Assembly: GCF_000279535.1 (NCBI RefSeq)
Contig: NZ_ALCH01000004.1
Location: 193,501-257,500 of the forward strand
Direction of reading: 5' to 3'
Length of the DNA stretch: 64,000 nucleotides
Source of the DNA: Streptococcus infantis SPAR10
Lineage (GTDB): Bacteria; Bacillota; Bacilli; Lactobacillales; Streptococcaceae
Positions 21,958 through 28,583 of this stretch are shown piece by piece (the stretch's first letter is position 1; each line of letters opens with the position of its first letter). The position numbers and the translations under genes were made by a program. The notes under the pieces are model-generated. The model worked only from the letters and a program-made list of their open reading frames with translations, ran no database searches and was not told the DNA's origin.

Positions 21958-21972
21958 GGGGGGGGGGGGGGG
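21958..21972. repeat. Homopolymer run of 15 G
   Basis: Fifteen consecutive G lie between the two operator copies in an otherwise AT-rich intergenic region. Such a tract is prone to slippage. Its apparent length may also be uncertain from sequencing. Confidence 0.9.
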
Positions 21973-21989
21973 TAGAATGCTCTACAAGG

Positions 21990-22003
21990 GTAATTATAGT
22001 TAC
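21990..22003. promoter_or_regulatory. Putative operator, copy 2 (GTAATTATAGTTAC)
   Basis: Identical to copy 1, 54 bp centre to centre. It is centred 36.5 bp before the TATACT -10 at 22033, the mirror of the arrangement on the other side. Confidence 0.5.
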
Positions 22004-22029
22004 GTTTTTCGTAAATTGAGCGAATAGCA

Positions 22030-22038
22030 TGCTATACT
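22030..22038 (+). promoter_or_regulatory. Extended -10 of a rightward promoter
   Basis: TGcTATACT with no -35, but with operator copy 2 just upstream. A transcript from about 22045 would read towards the Hsp70 operon. Confidence 0.5.
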
Positions 22039-22237
22039 GTAAACGTATGCAATCAAATTTAAGGGAGTTTGTTTATGATTAAATAAAATACAAAGAATTG
22101 AAGATTCATATAATAGATGAAAGGGAGAGTAAACAATAAAAAAACACAATATAGTTAGAAGATAATAAAAGACTTGAAAAACCAATTAAAGAATTGGATT
22201 TATCATTGTGACAGAAATAAGAAGTTTAACTTAGTAA
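22039..22237 (+). other. Gene-less leader with remnants of small reading frames
   Basis: No credible gene is visible. There are two ribosome-site-like motifs (AAGGGAG near 22061 and 22121). The first is followed by ATG ATT AAA TAA, a 3-codon frame, and the second by no start codon. An 11-codon frame starts at 22047. Frame fragments further on (KRLEKPIKELDLSL, ending in a stop near 22208) suggest a decayed small-peptide gene, but this is weak. Confidence 0.25.
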
Positions 22238-22266
22238 TTTAATCGTTAGTAGTCTTATGATATATT
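22238..22266 (+). promoter_or_regulatory. Possible second promoter of the Hsp70-NERD operon
   Basis: TTTAAT (22238-22243), a 17-bp spacer and TATATT (22261-22266) with a TGa extension, about 100 bases before the Hsp70 ATG. No CIRCE element (TTAGCACTC-N9-GAGTGCTAA) was found, so HrcA control is unlikely. Confidence 0.4.
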
Positions 22267-22364
22267 AGAAAAATCAGAGCAAGATAGGTGCAGAGTTAAA
22301 ATATTATAAGTTTTTAACAGAAGTACTAACACAGTTTAAATCAAATAATGATTAGGAGTGAAAT

Positions 22365-23903
22365 ATGAGTAGAGCAATTGGAATTGATTTAGGAACGACC
22401 TATTCAGCAGTATCAGTATTATCAGAAACTGGACAGCCGCAAATTTTATTGAATCAAGATGGTGAAAATTTAACTCCATCGGTAGTATTCTTCCAAGATT
22501 TTGATGGTAAAGATGAACCACTTGTTGGGATTCAAGCTAAAAACTTGGCAGCAAGTAGTCCTGAAGCAGTTGTACAGTATGTTAAAAGGCAGATGGGAAA
22601 TCCAAATTGGAAATTTGATTCTCCTAGTGATACAGTTTATACAGCAGAAGAAATATCAGCAATCATTCTAAAAAGATTAAAAGAAGGAGCAGAAAATGCA
22701 CTTGGTGACAAGGTAGAAGATGTTGTAATAACTGTTCCAGCTTATTTTGATGATGCCCGTAGAACAGCAACGAAACATGCAGGAGAAATTGCTGGACTCA
22801 ATGTTTTACGAGTTCTAAATGAACCTACAGCTGCGGCTCTTGCATACGGTATATCAGCTGAAAAAAATGAGACAGTATTGGTATACGATTTAGGTGGAGG
22901 AACCTTTGACGTCACATTAATGAAAATAAAAGATGGTGAGTTTGATGTTATTGCCACTGATGGAGATCGTAATTTAGGAGGATTTGATTTTGATAATGCC
23001 CTATCAATGATTATTGCTGAAAAGATGGAAGAACAGGGAGCAGAGGATATTTATACGGATGAACACTTTACTGCTTTGCTTCGTGAAAAATCAGAGAATA
23101 CAAAGAGAGGGCTAACAACTGTAGAAAAAACAAATGTCTTTCTTGATTATAAAGGCAAAAGTTATAAAATCCCGGTAACACGTGTAGAATTTGAAGAAGC
23201 AACGAAAAGTCTAATGAATCGTACAGAAGAGTTGTTGGATGATGTCGTTGAAGAGTCTGGAATATCATGGGATGAAATTGACCAAGTACTATTAATAGGT
23301 GGTTCAACCCGCATGCCAATGGTACAAAGAAAATTAGAAGAGAAAATTGGGAAGAAGATTGTATATTCTATCAATCCAGATGAAGCTGTAGCACAGGGCG
23401 CAGCTATTCAGGCAGCATTGGAAATCGCTAATAAATCAGAAAGTGCAGATGTTAGTGAAACAGTTCGTGGACTAGCAGAAAAATTAGTTGTTTCGGATGT
23501 GACTTCTCAAGCCTTGGGAACTCTGGCTCTCTCAAATGGTGTGAAAAGAAATACGATTATTATTCCCAAAAATTCCAAGGTTCCAAACAAGCACTCTGAG
23601 TATTTTTCAACAGTTGTAGATAATCAACAAAATGTGCTAGTAGAGGTTACTCAAGGGGATGACGAGGATCCACAATTTGTTACTGTTATAGGAGAGAGCA
23701 CCATTAAATTACCCGGAGACTGGGCAGCAGGAACGGCTTTGAAAGTAACTTATCATTATGATGTTGATCAAACAGTATTTGTAGAGGTACATGATTCAGA
23801 TAATCACCTATTAGGGACTTTTGAGGTAGAGAGACAAGCAAATCTAGATAAAAATGCTGTAGAAGTGGCCAGTCGTAAAATAAAAGATTTAACAATTGAT
23901 TAG
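22365..23903 (+). CDS. Hsp70-family chaperone, short form without the C-terminal lid
   Basis: A 512-residue Hsp70, clearly shorter than housekeeping DnaK (about 610). The nucleotide-binding domain (1-370) is complete: phosphate loop IGIDLGTTYS (5-14), Lys74 (YVKRQMG), Glu153 in LNEPTAAALAYG, DLGGGTFD (175-182), and the adenosine motif LLIGGSTRMPMV (309-320). Arg149, the residue that contacts J-proteins in DnaK, is kept. A linker-like LVVSDV (374-379) leads to a beta substrate domain (about 380-490), and the protein then ends after about 20 residues, so the helical lid is missing. RBS is TTAGGAG. It is the first gene of an operon with J-like, GrpE-like and NERD proteins; all are AT-rich compared with their neighbours. 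It is not the housekeeping dnaK, which normally follows grpE and precedes dnaJ. Confidence 0.9.
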   Translation: MSRAIGIDLGTTYSAVSVLSETGQPQILLNQDGENLTPSVVFFQDFDGKDEPLVGIQAKNLAASSPEAVVQYVKRQMGNPNWKFDSPSDTVYTAEEISAIILKRLKEGAENALGDKVEDVVITVPAYFDDARRTATKHAGEIAGLNVLRVLNEPTAAALAYGISAEKNETVLVYDLGGGTFDVTLMKIKDGEFDVIATDGDRNLGGFDFDNALSMIIAEKMEEQGAEDIYTDEHFTALLREKSENTKRGLTTVEKTNVFLDYKGKSYKIPVTRVEFEEATKSLMNRTEELLDDVVEESGISWDEIDQVLLIGGSTRMPMVQRKLEEKIGKKIVYSINPDEAVAQGAAIQAALEIANKSESADVSETVRGLAEKLVVSDVTSQALGTLALSNGVKRNTIIIPKNSKVPNKHSEYFSTVVDNQQNVLVEVTQGDDEDPQFVTVIGESTIKLPGDWAAGTALKVTYHYDVDQTVFVEVHDSDNHLLGTFEVERQANLDKNAVEVASRKIKDLTID

Positions 23904-23915
23904 AGGAGAGGCACA

Positions 23916-25283
23916 ATGTTAGTAACAAACTATTATGAAGAGTTAGGAATTTCAGAAACAAGTTCATTAGATGATGTTAAGAAAAGTATCAAGTCAAATC
24001 GAAAACGCTATCGTCAATTGACGGGTTCACCCAATATAGATCAAAGATCAATGGCTGAAAGAAAGATGGAAATTATTGCGCAGGCAGAAAAAGTATTTGA
24101 AAATGAAGAAACCAGAAAAAAATATGATGGGGAGTTAGCAATTTCTAAACAAAGTTCTGAAGGAACCCCAGATTCTACTCCAACTAATGATTCTAATACA
24201 AGCTATCTTGATTCAGCTAGGCAGGCTTTTTACTCAGGAAAGAAATCATTAGCTTATTCTTACATTGAAGAGGCTTTAAAAATAAATCGAAATGATGCAG
24301 ATGCCTGGTATTTTAAGGCTATGATTAGCCTTGAAGATCAAAAATTATCGGATGCAGAGCTAGCAATTAGTGAAGCTAATAGATTGAGACCTAAAAATGC
24401 AGATATCCTATCCTTGTTAGGTGATGTTTATTGTGAAAAGGATCAGCAAAAATTTGCAATTCAGTATTATCAGGAAGCTTTTGAACTGTCTAATAATTCC
24501 TTTTATCTTTTGAAAAAGGGTAGATCTCTATTTTTATTTGAACAGTATAAACAGGCAGCAAAAGATGTTCGATATCTATATGATCATTATTTAGAAGAAA
24601 ATAAAAATAATGAAGAATATATTTATAACCTTTTATCATGCTCTTATAGAGAAATTGGAGATATTGAAGAAGCCTATAAGTTTGCAAAAAAATTAGTAGA
24701 TGTTTCGGATTCACTAGAGCATAAAATACACTATGCAAGTATTCTGTTTTTGAAATCTGAAGATGAGTGTGAGAATTATTTAGATACCTTAAACGAAAGA
24801 TATGGGAACAATAAAGATTTCCAACAGGTATATTTTAGTTTATTGTTAGATATTACGATAGAGCGTATGAAAAAAGCACCTGATACAGACGTTGAGGCAT
24901 TCTTTAGAAAATATATCGATCGAACAAAATATGAGCATAACGCAGTTTTAGATAATAAGGCGCGTGTTCGAATTGCAGAAGCTTACCTAGCAAAGGCGCA
25001 AAAATTAGGAATTGAAGATAAAATTAAAAATACTAATTTTTATAATGATTATATTGAAAATAAAAATTCTACCATTTATGCTACAACACGTCACTCGCAA
25101 GGTATGGGATGTTTAATGTTTGTCTTAGTTTTTGTAGCTAATTGGTTTTTGAGTGGTTTCTTTGATAAGTTTGTGCACAGTTTTTGGATTAGTAATGCTT
25201 TAAGTTTGGCATTATTATCAAATATTGTCTTGTATTACAATTATCCTAAGGGATGGCAAATAAATAGAAGAAAGAAAGGATAA
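23916..25283 (+). CDS. Degenerate J-domain protein with TPR repeats and C-terminal membrane helices
   Basis: A 455-residue protein of unusual build. Residues 5-72 align with a J domain (NYYEELGISETSSLDDVKKS, then FENEETRKKYDG), but the HPD tripeptide that stimulates Hsp70 ATPase is absent: the loop reads RYRQLTGSPNIDQ. Residues about 93-300 form TPR-like helical pairs (SARQAFYSGKKSLAYSYIEE, DADAWYFKAMISLEDQKLSD). Two hydrophobic helices at about 399-416 and 424-441 anchor the C-terminus in the membrane, followed by a basic tail. It starts 12 bases after the Hsp70 stop behind GAGGAGAGG. I infer that it tethers the Hsp70 to the membrane or to a client. Confidence 0.8.
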   Translation: MLVTNYYEELGISETSSLDDVKKSIKSNRKRYRQLTGSPNIDQRSMAERKMEIIAQAEKVFENEETRKKYDGELAISKQSSEGTPDSTPTNDSNTSYLDSARQAFYSGKKSLAYSYIEEALKINRNDADAWYFKAMISLEDQKLSDAELAISEANRLRPKNADILSLLGDVYCEKDQQKFAIQYYQEAFELSNNSFYLLKKGRSLFLFEQYKQAAKDVRYLYDHYLEENKNNEEYIYNLLSCSYREIGDIEEAYKFAKKLVDVSDSLEHKIHYASILFLKSEDECENYLDTLNERYGNNKDFQQVYFSLLLDITIERMKKAPDTDVEAFFRKYIDRTKYEHNAVLDNKARVRIAEAYLAKAQKLGIEDKIKNTNFYNDYIENKNSTIYATTRHSQGMGCLMFVLVFVANWFLSGFFDKFVHSFWISNALSLALLSNIVLYYNYPKGWQINRRKKG

Positions 25284-25290
25284 AGTTCTT

Positions 25291-25749
25291 ATGAGTGAAG
25301 AAGTATTGCATGAAAAAGTTTCATATATCGTAGATAAAGTTGAAGATATTGAATCTTTAATTACACGCCGCTTATTAGAAGATAAAGCTAAAAATAGTCT
25401 GATTGAAGAACTGAAGCAGTATTTAATCTATAGACAAGATTTAGACAAGGGTGAGAAATTTGCTCCATTTATGAAACAGATTCTTCAAGTTATTGATCGC
25501 ATTGAATCATCTGAAGAAAAATCAGATTTGCTTATTTCAATTGCTGAAGAACTTCTGCAAATTCTTTCAATGAATGGATTACAAGTTATTGATAATAGTG
25601 GCATGATTGACCCAAGTATGCATGAGGTTGTTAATACAGTAGCAGTTACTGATGAACAAAGTGAGAATAATATTGTTGAAGTATTGCAAAAAGGATATTT
25701 GTTAAATAATAGGGTTCTTAGACCAAGTAAAGTGATTATTGCTAAATAA
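25291..25749 (+). CDS. Small GrpE-like nucleotide exchange factor
   Basis: A 152-residue protein whose last 50 residues match the GrpE beta-wing: MIDPSMHEVVNTV and NIVEVLQKGYLLNNRVLRPS resemble the EAV and VLQKGYxLxxRVxRPxxVxVA signatures of GrpE. Residues 55-100 form the short helical bundle, and the N-terminal 50 residues are a coiled coil shorter than the long stalk of ordinary GrpE. It would release ADP from the Hsp70 encoded two genes upstream. It lies 7 bases after the J-like gene. Having exchange factor, Hsp70 and J-like protein in one operon suggests a dedicated chaperone cycle. Confidence 0.82.
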   Translation: MSEEVLHEKVSYIVDKVEDIESLITRRLLEDKAKNSLIEELKQYLIYRQDLDKGEKFAPFMKQILQVIDRIESSEEKSDLLISIAEELLQILSMNGLQVIDNSGMIDPSMHEVVNTVAVTDEQSENNIVEVLQKGYLLNNRVLRPSKVIIAK

Positions 25750-25772
25750 GATATGTTTAGGAGGTTGAGAAA

Positions 25773-26585
25773 TTGTTTCGCTTTTTTAAGCATCTTAAAA
25801 ATAAACTTTATTTTATATTAGGATTTCTTTATGGCAGAAGACATAGTGGTAAGGTTTATCCAAAAACTCCTACTCCTTCAATATCTAAATATAGTGATTT
25901 ACCCACTATTTCCAGGGCAACTCATAATGGTAAAATGACAGGATTTGAACCACAAAAGCTTAAGAATTATAAACTTTATCAACATGAATTGATGTTTGGA
26001 GAACCTGGAAAAGGATTGAATAAATCAGGATTCGATGAATCTGCTATTAATCTTGGCCAAGAGGGAGAAATTAATTTTGCAAAAGCATTACAGAAATCAG
26101 GACTTTTAGAAAAATTAGTTACCTTTTGGTCTGTTCATAATCTCAATTTAGAAGATGAAAGAGTAGATGCAGATATTGATTGTGTTATTGTATCTGGGTC
26201 TACAATTTGGTTAGTGGATTTAAAGTTTTATTCATCAGGAAATGTGATTTACAGAGAAGAGAATGGTTTATTGTACACTATAGATAGTGCTACAGGAGCT
26301 CAAATAGGCAGACCTAAAAAAATGTCTCCTAACATGTCTTATGCAGAAGAAAGTTTTTCCCATAAATTTGCAAATTTATTAAAATTTTATCGCTTGGAAA
26401 CACGTGTTGTCTTGATGCCAACTTATAAGGGCGCAGGTAGATTGGATAATGTCTTTTGGCCAGGTCATATCAAAGCTGTTAGTCTAGAAGAGATGTTAGA
26501 TGAGTTATCTAGGGAGGATAAGTTTAAGGATACAATTGGTGGACAGATGATTCGCCAGACATTTAATTTGCTTTTAAAACGCTAA
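25773..26585 (+). CDS. NERD-domain (nuclease-related) protein
   Basis: A 270-residue protein starting at TTG behind an excellent AGGAGG site. The N-terminus (FKHLKNKLYFILGFLYGRR) is hydrophobic and basic and may sit at the membrane. Residues about 90-200 match the NERD family: GQEGE (95-99), DADID (132-136), then WLVDLKFYSSG with Asp149-x-Lys151. Together these resemble the E, D, (D/E)xK residues of PD-(D/E)XK nucleases. The C-terminal part has VVLMPTYKGAGRLD and KAVSLEEMLDEL. It is the last gene of the Hsp70 operon and the probable effector; enzymatic activity is inferred only. Confidence 0.8.
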   Translation: MFRFFKHLKNKLYFILGFLYGRRHSGKVYPKTPTPSISKYSDLPTISRATHNGKMTGFEPQKLKNYKLYQHELMFGEPGKGLNKSGFDESAINLGQEGEINFAKALQKSGLLEKLVTFWSVHNLNLEDERVDADIDCVIVSGSTIWLVDLKFYSSGNVIYREENGLLYTIDSATGAQIGRPKKMSPNMSYAEESFSHKFANLLKFYRLETRVVLMPTYKGAGRLDNVFWPGHIKAVSLEEMLDELSREDKFKDTIGGQMIRQTFNLLLKR

Positions 26586-26813
26586 TTCATGTAAAATAAT
26601 AGTAAATAATTTGATGTTATAGATTTCTTAGCCTACAATTTTATATTTAAATTTTGAAATAGTATTTTATTTTTAACTTTTTATAATATGAGTGAAATTC
26701 TAAAAATGACATGAAATGAATTGATTATATCATCGGAAATGGTAGTGAAATATTAGATTTTTCCACACTCAAAGATCAGAAAGTCTTTCGTCTAACCAAC
26801 GCTGAAAAATATA
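26586..26813. other. AT-rich spacer with an ORF remnant
   Basis: There is no clear terminator after the NERD gene. A frame of 35 codons (26720-26827, starting IDYIIGNGSEILDF and ending KYIDKR) is preceded in frame by ATG AAA TGA at 26711. It looks like the remains of a broken small gene and runs into the next promoter. I do not recognise it. Confidence 0.3.
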
Positions 26814-26842
26814 TTGACAAAAGATAACATTTCTTGTAAAAT
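26814..26842 (+). promoter_or_regulatory. Promoter of the glycine riboswitch transcript
   Basis: Consensus TTGACA (26814-26819), a 17-bp spacer and TAAAAT (26837-26842). Confidence 0.78.
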
Positions 26843-26916
26843 AAGTAAAAATTACATACAACACCGAATGAAGTTTAATAGAAGTGGAAGGTCCTTTGAC
26901 CTTTCATGACTGTAAA

Positions 26917-27003
26917 TGGACGGAACTCTGGAGAGACCGTAAAGGCACCGAAGGGGCAAGGCAGGCAACTGCTCAAACTCTCAGGTAAAAGGACAGAGCA
27001 ATG
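26917..27003 (+). promoter_or_regulatory. Glycine riboswitch
   Basis: The stretch carries the conserved glycine aptamer core: CTCTGGAGAGACC, GGCACCGAAGGGGCAA and AACTCTCAGGTAAAAGGACA, with the outer stem CTCTG/CAGAG closing it. Only one full aptamer is visible, with a possible vestigial partner upstream (26881-26915). It precedes a sodium:alanine/glycine symporter gene, the usual target in streptococci. Confidence 0.88.
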
Positions 27004-27037
27004 ATAGAACGATTTTTGGCATTTATCGATGCATTCC

Positions 27038-27072
27038 AGAGTACATGTTTCTAACATGTGCTCTTTCTTTTG
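27038..27072 (+). terminator. Terminator of the riboswitch expression platform
   Basis: AGAGTACATGTT pairs with AACATGTGCTCT (11 of 12 pairs plus one G-T), followed by TTTCTTTT. It lies between aptamer and gene, as expected for a riboswitch that controls by attenuation. Confidence 0.7.
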
Positions 27073-27096
27073 GAGTTGAATAGATAGGAGAGTAGT

Positions 27097-27800
27097 ATGT
27101 TAAATTTGCTAAAAGAGCTTGATGCTCTGGTATGGGGACCACCCCTTTTAATCTTATTGGTTGGTACAGGGATTTACTTGACTCTTCGCTTAGGACTCTT
27201 ACAGATCCTGCGTCTCCCAAAGGCCTTCCAGCTTATTTTTATCAAGGATAAGGCGCATGGGGATATTTCGAGCTTTGCTGCCTTGTGTACAGCCCTAGCA
27301 GCAACTGTTGGTACAGGAAATATCATCGGGGGTGGCAACGGCTATCAAAGTTGGTGGCCCAAGAGCTCTCTTTTGGATGTGGATGGCAGCTTTTTTTGGA
27401 ATGGCAACCATGTATGCAGAAGGACTACTTGCCATTAAATACCGGACTAAGGATGACCATGGTGCGGTTGCGGGTGGTCCGATGCACTATATCCTTTTAG
27501 GAATGGGAGAAAAATGGCGCCCTTTTAACAATCTTCTTGGTACTCTTTGCCTTTACCACGATTTTGGGATGGAACTATTACGGGGAACGTTGATTTAAGT
27601 TCCTCTTTGGCGTTCGCTTTATCTGGCTTTATCGTGTTGTCTTTGTGCTCATGGTCTTACTAGGTGGATTCATCGAGCTAGATATGGTCTGGGTCATTGC
27701 GGATATTGTTAATGCTCTCATGACTCTACCAAACTTGATTGTTATCTTGGACTTATCTCCAGTCGTTATCGCTGAGACCAAGAAGTATTTTGCTACTTAA
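27097..27800 (+). pseudogene. Broken sodium:alanine/glycine symporter (AgcS family)
   Basis: The N-terminal part reads correctly from ATG 27097 (LLKELDALVWGPPLLILLVG) to GTGNIIG. One extra G in a run of five G (27329-27333) then shifts the frame; the true continuation [18 protein letters not shown] is in the next frame. Near 27525 (KWRPF) a large internal segment is missing: the sequence jumps in a third frame to [21 protein letters not shown], then meets an in-frame TGA, and the C-terminus (WLYRVVFVLMVLLGGFIELD) runs to TAA at 27800. About 235 of the usual roughly 440 codons remain. Three independent lesions make function impossible, although promoter, riboswitch and terminator are intact. 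Confidence 0.92.
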
Positions 27801-27803
27801 GCT

Positions 27804-27829
27804 AATCACACATTTTGTGTGATTTTTTG
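27804..27829 (+). terminator. Terminator after the symporter pseudogene
   Basis: AATCACAC-attt(t)-GTGTGATT followed by TTTTT. Confidence 0.8.
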
Positions 27830-27931
27830 TTTTCATAAAAAAATCCTATCAACACAATTAAAAATATATATTATACAAGTAGAAAATTCTGTGATAGACT
27901 AAGTGTCAAGAAAATGAAAAGAGGTCCTCTT

Positions 27932-28480
27932 ATGACAACATTTACTATCCATACTGTAGAATCAGCACCAGCAGAAGTCAAAGAAGTTCTTAAAACAGTT
28001 CAAAAGGACAATAATGGATACATTCCTAACCTTATCGGACTTTTGGCAAATGCTCCAACAGCCCTCGAAACGTATCGCACTGTTGGCGCAATCAATCGTC
28101 GCAATAGTCTAACACCCGTAGAGCGCGAGGTGGTACAAATCACTGCAGCTGTAACCAATGGATGTGCCTTCTGTGTAGCAGGGCACACTGCCTTTTCTAT
28201 AAAGCAAATCCAGATGAACGATGACCTTCTCCAAGCCCTTCGCAATCGTACTCCGATTGAAAGTGATCCTAAGCTAGATACACTTGCTAAGTTTACCTTG
28301 GCAGTCATCAATACCAAAGGGCGTGTAGGAGATGAAGCTCTTGGAGAGTTTTTGGATGCTGGCTACACGCAAGAAAATGCCTTGGATGTCGTCCTTGGTG
28401 TCAGTTTGGCGACTCTCTGTAACTATGCTAATAACTTAGCCAATACACCAATTAATCCAGAGTTGCAACCTTACGCCTAA
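27932..28480 (+). CDS. AhpD-like carboxymuconolactone decarboxylase family protein
   Basis: A 182-residue all-helical protein of the CMD/AhpD superfamily. The core motif NGCAFCVAGHTAFS holds the CxxC pair and following His that, in AhpD-type proteins, form a peroxidase-linked redox site; activity against peroxides is therefore possible. ERE(V)VQITAAVTN is also typical. I prefer the start at 27932 (MTTFTIHT), which has GAGG seven bases upstream, over the ATG at 27914. It is a single-gene unit ending at a terminator. No partner AhpC is next to it, so its physiological substrate is unknown. Confidence 0.85.
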   Translation: MTTFTIHTVESAPAEVKEVLKTVQKDNNGYIPNLIGLLANAPTALETYRTVGAINRRNSLTPVEREVVQITAAVTNGCAFCVAGHTAFSIKQIQMNDDLLQALRNRTPIESDPKLDTLAKFTLAVINTKGRVGDEALGEFLDAGYTQENALDVVLGVSLATLCNYANNLANTPINPELQPYA

Positions 28481-28492
28481 ATTATAAAAAGG

Positions 28493-28525
28493 ATGGAGTC
28501 TGATAGGGTCGGACTCCATTTTTAT
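28493..28525 (+). terminator. Terminator after the AhpD-like gene
   Basis: ATGGAGTC pairs with GACTCCAT, followed by TTTTTATAT. Confidence 0.78.
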
Positions 28526-28583
28526 ATGCTTTTTTAATGGTTTTTATGATATACTGATAATAACATCATTATTGGAGATTCAC

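Noticed and set aside
21866..22100. An SHP pheromone gene beside the Rgg-like regulator
   Set aside because: No short frame with a hydrophobic C-terminal peptide typical of SHPs was found on either strand.
22365..25749. The housekeeping heat-shock operon (hrcA-grpE-dnaK-dnaJ)
   Set aside because: Gene order differs, the Hsp70 lacks the lid, the J protein lacks HPD, and there is no CIRCE element.
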